This document shows positions 1-9,021 of a stretch of 64,000 nt of DNA, one piece after another. Every line of letters starts with the position of its first letter. The stretch's first letter is position 1. The DNA lies in the NCBI GenBank assembly GCA_964486335.1, contig CAZAMB010000012.1, positions 62,001 through 126,000 of the forward strand, read 5' to 3'. The translations under genes and the position numbers were made by a program. The notes under the pieces are model-generated. The model was not told the DNA's origin, searched no databases, and saw only the letters and a program-made list of their open reading frames with translations. Source of the DNA: CAZAMB01 sp964486335. GTDB lineage: Bacteria > Planctomycetota > Phycisphaerae > UBA1845.

Positions 1-597
1 CGCCAGAGCAGCCAGTGCGAGCGGGATCAACAGCGCGCCGGGCCAGGTAAGCACCAAGAGTCCGCACAACAGGCCCGCAGCGGCAAACCAGGACGCTCGT
101 GACTCGGCGATCGCACGATCAAACGACCACCAGACGGCGAGCAACAACGCGGTAAACCACGTCGCTGATAAAAACCAGAAAGAGTAATACACTCCATACG
201 GTTCGATCAGCAGGAGCGCGGAGGCGAAGAAAGCACGTTCCGCGCTGATATGCCGTCGAGCGATCAGAAACAGGAGCACGGCGCTCACCACCGCCAGCAT
301 CTGCTGAAGCAGAATCAGCGCCGTGGGGGACGATCCGACCAGCAGCATCGCGCCGGCCAGAAACATCGGATACCCGGGAGTGCGCCATGTATCGGGCGTA
401 AGCGGCGGTGATTCGTTCGTGCTGAACGCGCCATATTGAAGGAGGTTTCGGGCGATGCCGTAATACTCGCCGCCGTCGAGCGATTGGAAGGCGAAGGAGT
501 CGATTCGCCCGGTCTTCCAGTATACGGCTCCGACGGCGAATCCGTGGATCGTCACGCCCAGAATGACCAACCCGGCAATGGCGCGACGCGGCTTCAT
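1..597 (-). CDS. GT39/ArnT-like membrane glycosyltransferase (partial)
   Basis: The ATG is at 597 and the frame stays open to the window edge, so only about 199 N-terminal residues are visible. The protein starts MKPRRAIAGLVILGVTIHG, a first membrane helix, followed by a loop with DGGEYYGIARNLLQYG and WRTPGYPMFLAG. That layout (acidic residue plus YY after helix 1, then a TPGYP-type motif) is typical of GT-C enzymes using polyprenyl-phosphate sugars. Several hydrophobic helices follow. It is the last visible gene of a minus-strand run after the SGNH and MBOAT genes (56 bp gap), which fits assembly or modification of a surface glycan. The substrate cannot be told. The C-terminal part is missing. 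Confidence 0.72.
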   Translation of the reverse strand, partial: MKPRRAIAGLVILGVTIHGFAVGAVYWKTGRIDSFAFQSLDGGEYYGIARNLLQYGAFSTNESPPLTPDTWRTPGYPMFLAGAMLLVGSSPTALILLQQMLAVVSAVLLFLIARRHISAERAFFASALLLIEPYGVYYSFWFLSATWFTALLLAVWWSFDRAIAESRASWFAAAGLLCGLLVLTWPGALLIPLALAALA

Positions 598-653
598 CTT
601 CGGAAAGTGTAAGCCGGGCGGTGCGTTGTGCGAAGACCGGAGTCCGCGATCAT

Positions 654-2075
654 TCAAAACTGAAAATAGATGAACGGCACGCCCGAATCGCTCAGAATCG
701 AGAAGAGCAGGATGCTTGCGGCGATCAACCCGCCTTGCGCGGCCGCTGAGATGCGCTCAAAAACTTCCGCCACGCGTTGCGCCCAGACGCGCGGAGTCCA
801 TTCAAGGAGCATCGCCGCCGCCAGAGCGGCAAAGGCCAGCGGCGATACGTCGCGCGCTCCGGGCGCCAGTCGGACCAGCGCCGCGAAGTACTGCGTGGTG
901 GCCTCCCAGTTCACCGCTCGAAACATCACGAAACAACCGGCCGCCAGGTGAAACGTCACCACGATCCGCGCGACGCGCGAAACCAGCGGCTGGTCGCACC
1001 GGTCCGCGTCGATGCCGCTCGCCGAATGAAAGAGCCGTCCCGCTCCCAGCATCAATCCGTGGGCCGCGCCCCACAGCACGAACCCCCACGCAGCGCCATG
1101 CCACAATCCGCCGAGCAGCATGACGATCGCCAGATTCCGAGCCGTTCGCCACGCCGATCCGCGACCGCCGCCCAGCGGAACGTAGAGGTAGTCCCGCAGC
1201 CACGTCGAGAGCGAGATGTGCCATCGCCGCCAGAAATCGCGCAGGCTCGTCGCCAGGTAGGGTCGGTTGAAGTTGATCGGCAGCTCGAAGCCCAGCATCC
1301 GCGCCGCCCCGATGGCGACATCGCTGTAGCCGCTGAAATCGTAATAGATTTGAAACGCATACGCATACATCGCCATCCACACCGTCCACGATCCGTAGCC
1401 CGATGGATCGGAAAAGACAGGATCAACCAGCGTCACGCCCAGGAGGTCGGCGATGCACACCTTCTTGAAAATCCCCGCGAGAATCTGGCCCAGCCCGCGC
1501 TCGGCCGCGCGATCGTCAAACCGCGGCGCGGCATCCATTTGCGGGAGAAACGTCGAGGCGCGTACGATCGGCCCGGCCACGAGTTGTGGAAAAAACGCCA
1601 CGAACAAAGCGAACCTCCAAAAGCTCCGCGCGGGCGCGAGTTCGCCGCGGTACACATCAGTAGTGTAGCTCAACGTCTGAAACGTGTAGAAGCTGATGCC
1701 GACGGGGAGCAGCAAGGAATGCTGGGTCGGCGACAGGGACCAACCCATCGCCGACGCTCCGGAGGCGAAGCTCTCCAGAAAGAAGTTGTAGTATTTGAAA
1801 ACGAACAAGGTGCCGAGATTGCCCGTGAGACTGATCGCCAACCACAATCGTTTGACGCGCGGGTTTGAGGCCGCCGCGATGCGACTGCCGGCAACGTAAT
1901 CCAGCAAGGTTGAGGCGAAAATCAAACCCGCGAAAGCGGCGTTCCAGGACATGTAAAAGTAATAGCTGGCGGCCAGCAGGAATCCGACGCGTAGCGCGGC
2001 ATTCCTGCGCAGCGACCAGTACACCGCCAGCACGATCGGGAAAAACAACAGGAAATGTGCACTGTGAAATGCCAC
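654..2075 (-). CDS. MBOAT-family O-acyltransferase (AlgI-like)
   Basis: A polytopic membrane protein of 473 residues, predicted to move acyl groups across the membrane for O-acetylation of an exopolysaccharide or wall polymer. From the chosen start, RRWHISLSTWLRDYLYVPLG sits near residues 283-302 and the presumed catalytic histidine is in GGLWHGAAWG (about residue 326). I chose the GTG at 2075: the product then begins AFHSAHFLLFFPIVLAVYW, like other AlgI homologues, and a GGAG lies 10 bp upstream inside the end of the SGNH gene. The stop of that gene (2077-2079) is one base from this start, so the pair is probably translationally coupled. A TTG at 2096 would add seven residues. Confidence 0.88.
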   Translation of the reverse strand: MAFHSAHFLLFFPIVLAVYWSLRRNAALRVGFLLAASYYFYMSWNAAFAGLIFASTLLDYVAGSRIAAASNPRVKRLWLAISLTGNLGTLFVFKYYNFFLESFASGASAMGWSLSPTQHSLLLPVGISFYTFQTLSYTTDVYRGELAPARSFWRFALFVAFFPQLVAGPIVRASTFLPQMDAAPRFDDRAAERGLGQILAGIFKKVCIADLLGVTLVDPVFSDPSGYGSWTVWMAMYAYAFQIYYDFSGYSDVAIGAARMLGFELPINFNRPYLATSLRDFWRRWHISLSTWLRDYLYVPLGGGRGSAWRTARNLAIVMLLGGLWHGAAWGFVLWGAAHGLMLGAGRLFHSASGIDADRCDQPLVSRVARIVVTFHLAAGCFVMFRAVNWEATTQYFAALVRLAPGARDVSPLAFAALAAAMLLEWTPRVWAQRVAEVFERISAAAQGGLIAASILLFSILSDSGVPFIYFQF

Positions 2076-2076
2076 C

Positions 2077-3210
2077 TCAACGATCACTCCGCGCAAGATC
2101 GGATTGGATCAGCGAATCTCGAACAGCGTTTGCGACAAGTCTGCCGACCAGCGCGTGTCCCGCGTCATTGAGGTGTACCGCGTCGACAAAATACGCGGCT
2201 CGCTTGGGAACCGATGCATCGAGGTCCGCGAGCGGCGTGCCGGTGTCTCGCGCGATTCGGCGAATCGCGTCGTTGTAGCGGTCAAATGCATCGTTGAGTC
2301 CGGCCAGCGACAGCGCGGGATTGTGCGCCAAGGCGCTCGCCGCCAGTGCGAATTGGTTCACTTCTGCCGTTGGATCGCCAAAGGATCGCGGCGCCGTACA
2401 CAGCACGACGTGCCATCCCGACCGGCGGCAGTGTTCGAGCAAGCCGCTCAGTCTTCCTGAGAACTCCTCGACACCGCGAACGTCGAGCGCGTTCTGACGA
2501 CGCTCCGGAAGCAGGCGCGCCGTGAATGACGACGCATTCTGGCGGAGCAGATTGACGAGTATGGAGTGTTCTTGAAAAAACTTCGCCAGGCTCGCCTTGG
2601 GTGCGGAGGATTTGGCCTTTTCACCGAACTGTCGTCGGGCATGCGCGGCGATGTCCGTGGCGACCTGGTCAACCACAATGACGTCCGGGCCCAACACCGC
2701 GATTCGATCTTCCAGAAGTTTGATGCTGTCGGCCAGCGTGTACCCCGGGACGCCGCCGTTGATCGCGTCGAAACGCGATTCGCCTGATCGCGCGTTGAGT
2801 TCTGTTGCCATCCGCTCGACCCAGACTGACGCGTCGTCGCTTGCTTCGAGACCGAACGTCGTCGAGTCGCCCAGCGCCGCAATCCGAATCGCTCTCGGCG
2901 GCTTCGGAACCACGATCTCCGGGCCGCGGAATCCGAGTTGATTGATTGTAAGCGCGCGATCGCTGCCGCGCATCGCCGCTCCGGGCTTCAGGCGCCGACC
3001 GGTGGAAGCGTTTTCCTCATAAAGATCGGCGACCGGCGAGTGCGATCCATGCCGATACCACGCCCGCCCGCGCAACCCCGCTTCGGTGCCAAGCAGCAAC
3101 CCGATGGTCCAAAGCACTGCTGCAGTGGTCTTGTGGCGCGCGGAAACGGTTCGTTCGCGCAATAATGGCGCGATTTCGTTCACATTCCCAAAGGCTGCAC
3201 CGACGCTCAT
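2077..3210 (-). CDS. SGNH/GDSL hydrolase, membrane anchored
   Basis: About 377 residues from the ATG at 3210, which has GGAG about 10 bp upstream; a TTG at 3294 would add 28 residues without a clear ribosome site. One N-terminal hydrophobic segment (AVLWTIGLLLGTEAGL) is followed by an SGNH fold: block I AALGDSTTFG with the nucleophile serine, and near the C-terminus VDAVHLNDAGH supplying the Asp-His pair. Family members paired with MBOAT proteins (AlgJ/AlgX, DltD, OatA-type pairs) act as extracytoplasmic acetyltransferases or esterases on glycans. The tight coupling with the MBOAT gene supports the same role here; the substrate is unknown. Confidence 0.82.
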   Translation of the reverse strand: MSVGAAFGNVNEIAPLLRERTVSARHKTTAAVLWTIGLLLGTEAGLRGRAWYRHGSHSPVADLYEENASTGRRLKPGAAMRGSDRALTINQLGFRGPEIVVPKPPRAIRIAALGDSTTFGLEASDDASVWVERMATELNARSGESRFDAINGGVPGYTLADSIKLLEDRIAVLGPDVIVVDQVATDIAAHARRQFGEKAKSSAPKASLAKFFQEHSILVNLLRQNASSFTARLLPERRQNALDVRGVEEFSGRLSGLLEHCRRSGWHVVLCTAPRSFGDPTAEVNQFALAASALAHNPALSLAGLNDAFDRYNDAIRRIARDTGTPLADLDASVPKRAAYFVDAVHLNDAGHALVGRLVANAVRDSLIQSDLARSDR

Positions 3211-3518
3211 GCGAAACCAGACTCCGCTCCGACCGACGCGACACTCGATTATCGGCTCTGCGTCCTGACGACTGATCGGAACGGAGCGCCTCAACCGTGT
3301 GCCTTCTGCTGTTGGCCCGCCTCACCGCTTGTTACGGAAGAGTGACCGGTTCCAAGGCGGCAAAGTGGCCAAGGCATCGTCTGACTCGTTGTTCCGGGTT
3401 ATAAAGAAGTGCCGATCCTCTATGGGACAACAACCGTATGAACGGTTACCGTGAAGTCGCCCAACGAACCGAGGGCGTTTAGAGGGTCCGAAAAAAGCAG
3501 AGCGGGAGGAATCAGACC

Positions 3519-4217
3519 GTGATTTTCGATCCTATGTGGCTTGTTTATGTCGGTCCGGCCATTCTTCTTGCCCTCTGGGCGCAGATGAAGGTCAAGAGCG
3601 CCTACGCGCATGCCAGCCGTCTTCGCGCTCGCAGCGGCTTGAGCGGCGCGGAAACCGCGCAGCGAATCCTCAACGCCTACGGCATCACCAATGTCGCCAT
3701 CGAGCCGGCCAATTCGTTTCTTGGCGATCATTACGATCCCAAACAAAAGGTGCTTCGACTCAGCCCCGACGTTTATCAGGGCCGGTCGCTTGCTTCGCTG
3801 GGAATCGCCGCTCACGAGGTCGGCCACGCCATTCAGGATGCCGCGGGCTACGGCCCGCTTGGGATCCGCAATGGGCTTGTCCCGATGGCCTCCATCGGAA
3901 GCAATTTTTCCTACGCCTTGATCATCGCCGGATTGATCCTCAGTTCCTTCGTGCCCGGGGCACATTATCTGGCTGTTGCGGGAATCGGCCTGTTCGGTGT
4001 AGCCGTGCTGTTTCAACTCGTGAATCTTCCGGTCGAATACAACGCGTCGGCCCGGGCCCGGCAGATTCTCCTGAGCAACAACATGATCACCACGGAAGAG
4101 GATCGTGTGGTTGGCAAGGTGCTCTCAGCGGCCGCGCTGACCTACGTCGCGGCCACCATCACGGCCCTGTTCACGCTTTTGTATTACGTTTCGCTTGTTT
4201 ACGGTCGCCGGGATTGA
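3519..4217 (+). CDS. Zinc metallopeptidase of the YugP family
   Basis: A 232-residue membrane protein with the zinc-binding motif HEVGH at residues 99-103, preceded by SLASLGIAAH and followed by AIQDAAGYGPL, as in the YugP/neutral zinc metallopeptidase family. One N-terminal helix (WLVYVGPAILLALW) and three C-terminal hydrophobic segments place the active site at the membrane. The length is normal. The start is a GTG at 3519 with GGGAGGA 8-9 bp upstream. It is divergent from the SGNH gene and stands alone. Physiological substrates of the family are poorly known. Confidence 0.88.
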   Translation: MIFDPMWLVYVGPAILLALWAQMKVKSAYAHASRLRARSGLSGAETAQRILNAYGITNVAIEPANSFLGDHYDPKQKVLRLSPDVYQGRSLASLGIAAHEVGHAIQDAAGYGPLGIRNGLVPMASIGSNFSYALIIAGLILSSFVPGAHYLAVAGIGLFGVAVLFQLVNLPVEYNASARARQILLSNNMITTEEDRVVGKVLSAAALTYVAATITALFTLLYYVSLVYGRRD

Positions 4218-4832
4218 TCGCTCAAGACCTGAAGAACATGTCGAAGAGAGCCGTCAATGAGCCTGAGCCGCGTCCGCCAAGGAACAGTTCTTCTTGATTC
4301 GATACAATCTCCGCTGAGGCTGCTCGCGAGCATGACGCTTGTAGAGTGCGTTCTTTGGTAGTTTCTCGCTTCTATGACGCGGGTGGAAAACGGGCAATAG
4401 TGCCCGAATCGGGCAGTTTTGGGGGCCGACATCTGACTCCAAGTCTGACGATCCACGCCAGAAACCGCCGCGAACTGAGATTTCGTAACTTCTTTATTAT
4501 CAGATCATTACGACCATTTTTGGCTCTCCGATGGTAGGTTCTCGATTCCAGGCACGCGGCGTGCAAAACCCCCTGAACGAACAATTGCCGACCGCAACGG
4601 GTACGGCGGGGGAGACCAAGGGGGGGACGGGGCGGAGTGTGTTCCCGCGTCCCAAGGAACATAGCTTCCTCTGCGAGGCAACCCGCCGGGCTCTCGGATC
4701 GAAGACGCCTCTGGGGAGATGAGCGGACCTTTTTTCCGAGGGCTCGGTGGGAAGCCGTTTGGCGGACCGCCAAGCGCCTCCGCCCCTCAATTTGTCAAAT
4801 CGCCGAATGGCAGGCCGGAACCCGTGACTTGC
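4218..4832. other. Gene-free, strongly structured intergenic region
   Basis: No convincing coding frame. The stretch 4530-4790 contains many complementary segments: GCACG-CGG-CGTGC at 4552-4564, TTGGCGG-A-CCGCCAA at 4759-4773, and a long-range pairing of GGGCTCTCGG (4688-4697) with CCGAGGGCTC (4736-4745) allowing two G-U pairs. A T6 run sits at 4730-4735, inside the last loop. This could encode a structured RNA, but I could not match it to 6S, tmRNA, RNase P or SRP RNA signatures. Confidence 0.35.
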
Positions 4833-5099
4833 CTATGACGCTTGTTTCTTTGCGACATCCACAAGCTCGCGCAAATCAGATGGAAGGAACACCGCATCCG
4901 CTTGAGGCAATGCCGCCAGTCCCGCGACGCATCGCTCAAGCCGCGTCGCCGGATCAGCGTCGTCGTCGATGAACATGACGTTCCGGCCGCGCATCCGGCA
5001 AAGACCGCCGCCATCACCACCCAGCCGCTCGTGCCGAATCTCCACCCCGAATCGCGTCAGGATTTCGATGATCGTGTCAATCTGGGCTAAAGCGTCCAT
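4833..5099 (-). CDS. Small hypothetical protein (88 aa)
   Basis: Starts MDALAQIDTIIEILTRFGVE and has a balanced soluble composition with alternating hydrophobic positions; the reverse frame is not protein-like. GCGGAAAG lies just upstream of the ATG at 5099. A GGGLCRMRGRNVMFIDDDAD segment suggests a compact alpha/beta domain. No known family was recognised. It is divergent from the histidine kinase gene (95 bp apart), so a shared promoter region is possible. Confidence 0.62.
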   Translation of the reverse strand: MDALAQIDTIIEILTRFGVEIRHERLGGDGGGLCRMRGRNVMFIDDDADPATRLERCVAGLAALPQADAVFLPSDLRELVDVAKKQAS

Positions 5100-5194
5100 C
5101 TTTCCGCCGCGTCTCCATCAAGCAATCACCGACCCGACGCCGATACTGCCAGTCGAAGAGCGATTCAGCATACACCCGAAGGACGATTGACCCA

Positions 5195-6013
5195 ATGGTC
5201 AAACAACCTCCCGTTCGCACCCGATCCGCCGAACGGCGCGTCGCGGTCGCAGCGTCGATGGAAGACCGCTTCGCCCAACTCACCGCACAGTTCGACGTTC
5301 TCAAGGCCCAGGTTCGACAAGCTCAACAGCTGGCCGGACTCGGAACCGCAGCGGCTACTATCGCCCATGAAGTCAACAACCTACTGACCCCGATTCTCAG
5401 CTACGCCGACGCAGCGCTGCAATCCGGAGACGGCCCGCTTGCGCAAAAGGCGCTCACCGTCACCGCGCGCAACGTCCGCATGTTGATTGCCATGTCGGAT
5501 CGAATTCTCGAACTTGGGGCCGCCAAACCGAGGGAGCGAGAATCGGTCCGCGTTCGTCAGGCGGTTGACGACGCCCTGGCCAGCCTGTGTCGCGATCCCT
5601 CCAAGGACGGAATCAGCCTTTCGATCGCGGTAGAGGAATCGTTGACGGTCTTTGCCGACCCGCTTCAGCTTCGACAGGTGTTGTTCAATCTCTTTCTGAA
5701 CGCCCGCGAAGCCATGGCGCCGAGTCATTCGGGGCGACTTTCCGTCACCGCGTCGTCCGGGCCCAAAGGCGTCGCCATCGAAGTACGCAACACCGGCCCG
5801 GCAATTCCGCCGGACCTGTTGCCCCATCTCTTCGAACCGTTCCAGAGCACCAAAAGGGCCACGCGCGACGGCAAGGCGCGGTGCAGCGGTCTGGGACTGG
5901 CGCTCGTCCGCGATCTCGTCGAGGAAAACGACGGGACGATCGACGTTTCGAGCGACCAGACGGGAACCACCTTTCGCATTCGCTTTCCGAACTTGCCGCC
6001 TGCCGTTGATTGA
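5195..6013 (+). CDS. Histidine kinase, soluble, without sensor domain
   Basis: The 272 residues contain a short coiled coil (residues about 22-48), the dimerisation box IAHEVNNLLTP with the phospho-acceptor His58, the N box LFNLFLNAREAM (about 171-182) and the G2 box CSGLGLALVRDLVEE. There is no transmembrane segment and no PAS, GAF or receiver domain, so the input signal must come from a partner protein. No response regulator is adjacent. The start is an ATG at 5195. Homologous short kinases are common in planctomycetes; the role is unknown. Confidence 0.85.
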   Translation: MVKQPPVRTRSAERRVAVAASMEDRFAQLTAQFDVLKAQVRQAQQLAGLGTAAATIAHEVNNLLTPILSYADAALQSGDGPLAQKALTVTARNVRMLIAMSDRILELGAAKPRERESVRVRQAVDDALASLCRDPSKDGISLSIAVEESLTVFADPLQLRQVLFNLFLNAREAMAPSHSGRLSVTASSGPKGVAIEVRNTGPAIPPDLLPHLFEPFQSTKRATRDGKARCSGLGLALVRDLVEENDGTIDVSSDQTGTTFRIRFPNLPPAVD

Positions 6014-6247
6014 TCCACGGACAAACTCTTGCTGCGAAACGCAACAGCCAGCGGCCGCGGTTCAACAATCTTCGCGCACTCGTTACAATCGATATAGACG
6101 GAATCCGGCGGCACGAAGGCCGAATACCACGGGACATCGCTGAAATTATGAGTCGTCGCCCGTCTCGCGGGGTCCGATCAGGCGGCGGCGCAGCGCGTGC
6201 CGGTTTGCCTTGCGTTGAGAGGTTTGCGCCGTCGGCGAGGAAAGAAG

Positions 6248-6334
6248 ATGGACGTTGTGTCGCTCTATTGGTTTTTTCGGCGTAAGGCCAGGATCGCTTT
6301 TCTGGCGTTCATGATCTACGCCGCGCTTTGTTGA
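6248..6334 (+). CDS. Possible 28-aa membrane peptide
   Basis: ATG at 6248 preceded by GAGGAAAG at 6-7 bp. The product reads MDVVSLYWFFRRKARIAFLA and continues hydrophobic to a TGA at 6332-6334. It overlaps the 3' end of the convergent LamG gene by 19 bp. It is supported only by the good ribosome site and the one-helix composition with a basic RRKAR start. It could be chance. Confidence 0.22.
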   Translation: MDVVSLYWFFRRKARIAFLAFMIYAALC

Positions 6335-7389
6335 TGTCGTCCTGCCATCGCGGTTAGAGCGTCACGTCTCTTCAGCAAAACGCCTCCGGCCGTTCCCACT
6401 AACACCAAGAAAATCAACACTCCCCACGAATCCAAGGCCGGAATGTCGGCGGCGCAGGTTTCGCACAGCGGCGCGGTGTTCATCGGATTCACCGCGCGCG
6501 ACACCCATTCACCGTTGCCGGGCGCGCCCGCGATCAATTCTCCAACCGGCGAACCGGCGGCGCTCGCGTCGGCCACCGTTGTTCCCGATCCCTCCTCGAA
6601 TCGAAAGTAGGCGACCAGGCCGGGCGTATCGCTTGCGATCACGCGATCCCGATCCGTCGAAATCTGCGAAGCCGTTCGCGCGATGTTCCAGATTCGGACT
6701 TCGTCCAGAAAGCCGTTGAACGACGGATAGGCCGGTCCGGCGTCGTGTTTCTCGGCCGCGAGAACGATGTAGGGCCCCCATGAGGTGACGGGGTTCGGAT
6801 CGCCTCCGTTGGGATAGCTAATGTCGTCGCGTGACGCGTCCGGCGAGCTTGCGAAATCCAGCACTCCGTCGATGAAGAGCGATTTGATCCCCGTCGTCGC
6901 GTCGCGCACGACGGCCACGTGATGCCACGCGCCGTCGAGAACGTTGACGCTGCCTTCGATCGTGTTGTCGGCGTCGTTGCCGGGCGGATCGCCGCCGCCT
7001 GTGCCGAATCGAACGAACCCGCCCGCGATGCTCAGGCCCCAGTCAGCCTCGCTGGCGCCCCAGATGTCGCGGTCGATGATGATGTTGCCGTCGATCCAGT
7101 TGTTGCAGTAGCACTCGACGTCGCCGCCGCTGCCGGGCGCGGAATTGTCCGCCTGGGTTCCGCGCAACCAGAAATCAATGGTGAAGCTGCCAGCCCCCAC
7201 ATCGCAAGGCGCACTGGCGTCCGGGCCGGAGCCGTTGTCGTCAATTTGAATACGAACGCGATCCTGCTGTCCCGGCGGACCGACACCCGTTCCATAAAAC
7301 CGCAAGGCGAATTGGGATGGCTGCGCGTTCACGCGCCCAGCCACGGCCAAACAACATAGAAGGACGCAGACGAAATGCGCGGTTCGCAA
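6316..7389 (-). CDS. LamG-domain surface protein with IPTL-CTERM-type tail
   Basis: About 357 residues from a TTG at 7389 that has GGGAG upstream; this gives a clean signal peptide (MRTAHFVCVLLCCLAVAGRVNA). The middle (about residues 25-300) is a concanavalin A/LamG jelly roll: FTIDFWLRG, WHHVAVVRDATTGIKSLFIDG, FNGFLDEVRIWNIARTASQI and GLVAYFRFEEGSG are the usual landmarks. The C-terminus, IPALDSWGVLIFLVLV followed by KRRD, matches the IPTL-CTERM sorting signal (motif, helix, basic stop). Such proteins are secreted and then processed by an exosortase-like enzyme. The ligand is unknown. Confidence 0.8.
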   Translation of the reverse strand: MRTAHFVCVLLCCLAVAGRVNAQPSQFALRFYGTGVGPPGQQDRVRIQIDDNGSGPDASAPCDVGAGSFTIDFWLRGTQADNSAPGSGGDVECYCNNWIDGNIIIDRDIWGASEADWGLSIAGGFVRFGTGGGDPPGNDADNTIEGSVNVLDGAWHHVAVVRDATTGIKSLFIDGVLDFASSPDASRDDISYPNGGDPNPVTSWGPYIVLAAEKHDAGPAYPSFNGFLDEVRIWNIARTASQISTDRDRVIASDTPGLVAYFRFEEGSGTTVADASAAGSPVGELIAGAPGNGEWVSRAVNPMNTAPLCETCAADIPALDSWGVLIFLVLVGTAGGVLLKRRDALTAMAGRHQQSAA

Positions 7390-7464
7390 TTCCTTGACTC
7401 CCGGCGGTTGAAAGCGACAGATCGACAGCAGGTGCAATCGCTCAAATACGATGCCCGCAGATTC

Positions 7465-8805
7465 TCAGGCAAGATTGTCGACGGCTTGGGTTGAACGCGA
7501 AAAAGCGATTTTCGCTCCCGCCAGCAACGAAAGCGTGAGTATCAACAGTCCCCATTCGGACGCCGTCGGAATCTCGCAAAACTCGTAGTGAACGCAATTC
7601 AGCACCGGGAAACCGACTTGCGAATCGCAATCCTCTCCGTTGAAAATATCGACGCGCTGCCCGGCATCATCGACCAGCTTCGTCGAAAACGGGTTGACGT
7701 CCTCAAATCCGCAGACTTCCGACAAGGCGGGATCGAGAATGCGGAAGTAAAGACAGGCGATTGTCGCGGGCCCCTGCGTCCCGCTACCGCCCAGTGCCAC
7801 GCCCGCGGCATAGAACAACTCGCCGGCAAGCGCATCGACAACCCGCTGAACCTCGACCACGAACGGCGAACCGGGATCGCAGGCATTGCCCGGTGCGGCG
7901 TTGACAAACTCCAGACCGGCCGGGTTCCACTGCACGGAAAACTGCCCGCCGATGATGATCGGGTCACCCGAACCAATCCGAACGGGAATCGTCATCAGGC
8001 TTTGCGGCGGCGTACAAGGATCCGGCGTCATGCACAGGCTTGGGTTGGTGCATCCCGTCCCCTCGCATTGACCGGCGACACATTGATCAACGGTCGTGCA
8101 TTCGTTTTGATCGTTGCACGGACCGCCCTCGTTGATCGGAACCACGTCGCACAACTGCGTCTGCGGAACGCACACGCCCGAACGGCATGCATGTCCAAGC
8201 GTCTGACATTGGGTCGATGTCGTACAACGGCACTGGCTCTCCACCGTCGCCGTTCGGCACGTCAGTGTTCCCGGCGCCCCGCTCGGAGGACAATCAACGG
8301 AATTGTCAATCGATACGATATGGCCTGTGTCATCGGACAGCCGCGTGACAACTGGTTCGACGCCGACCTTCACGCACAAATCGCTCTGCGACAGTCCACG
8401 TGGCAGGAACCGAAGACAGGCGAGCGTCGCCGGTCCCTGTGTGCCTTTGCCGCCTGCAAACGGATTGATGCCCACAGCGCAGAAAATAGTGCCTGCGGAT
8501 TCGTTCAATTCGGTGTGAATCTCCAGCGAAAACGGCGACAGAGCATCGCAAGCCGCGCCCGGCAGGACTTCGAGAAGTTTGAACGCCGCGGGATCAAACG
8601 AGAGCTGGAACTGCCCGCCGACGACGACCGAGTCGCCGGCGCCAAGCCGAACCTGAACATCGACCGTGCTGCCCGGAAAGTCGCAGCCGGTCGGCTCGGT
8701 CAGGCACACACTGGGATTGCCCGCCCGCGCTACCGAGTTGGACGCAAATGCGTACCCCAGAAGCACCAGGCAAAAATGCAGACGACCGGCTGAATTCCCC
8801 CTCAT
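7465..8805 (-). CDS. Secreted protein with two cohesin-like domains and IPTL-CTERM tail
   Basis: 446 residues from the ATG at 8805 (GAGGGG 6 bp upstream; a longer frame from 8829 loses the signal-peptide layout). After the signal peptide come two copies of a beta-sandwich repeat: VDVQVRLGAGDSVVVGGQFQ ... LSFDPAAFKLLEVLPG ... GTQGPATLACLRF, and IPVRIGSGDPIIIGGQFSVQ ... WNPAGLEFVNAAPG ... GTQGPATIACLYF. This is the pattern of cohesin-like domains. A cysteine-rich linker (CRCTTSTQCQTLGHACRSG) separates them. The tail, IPTASEWGLLILTLSLLAG plus a basic end, is IPTL-CTERM. The next gene downstream on the same strand has the same type of tail, so a shared sorting route is likely. Confidence 0.82.
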   Translation of the reverse strand: MRGNSAGRLHFCLVLLGYAFASNSVARAGNPSVCLTEPTGCDFPGSTVDVQVRLGAGDSVVVGGQFQLSFDPAAFKLLEVLPGAACDALSPFSLEIHTELNESAGTIFCAVGINPFAGGKGTQGPATLACLRFLPRGLSQSDLCVKVGVEPVVTRLSDDTGHIVSIDNSVDCPPSGAPGTLTCRTATVESQCRCTTSTQCQTLGHACRSGVCVPQTQLCDVVPINEGGPCNDQNECTTVDQCVAGQCEGTGCTNPSLCMTPDPCTPPQSLMTIPVRIGSGDPIIIGGQFSVQWNPAGLEFVNAAPGNACDPGSPFVVEVQRVVDALAGELFYAAGVALGGSGTQGPATIACLYFRILDPALSEVCGFEDVNPFSTKLVDDAGQRVDIFNGEDCDSQVGFPVLNCVHYEFCEIPTASEWGLLILTLSLLAGAKIAFSRSTQAVDNLA

Positions 8806-9021
8806 GGCCGACCCCTCTTTTCCGCGCACCGAGGCCGCGATCGCGGTTTTGGCGCAGTTTCGCAGGAAGGAGAAAGTTTATCGGATTTCACTTTTAATTT
8901 CAACCCCAAGCCGTCGAACATCCGTCCAAAAAACCGCTTGACCGAGACTTTTGTTTGGTTTATGTTTGGCAATCTCGCCGGACGCGGCGGTGGATGCGGT
9001 TCATTTCCCGGGGGCACGTCG

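Noticed and set aside
777..1868. Long plus-strand open frame (363 codons) opposite the MBOAT gene
   Set aside because: Arg/Gln/His-rich shadow of a GC-rich gene; the minus-strand frame has family motifs.
6010..6285. 91-codon frame after the histidine kinase
   Set aside because: Low-quality composition and no start signal; only the 28-residue frame inside the region has a ribosome site.
7588..8793. Long plus-strand frame opposite the cohesin-like gene
   Set aside because: Composition is that of a reverse-frame shadow; no motifs.
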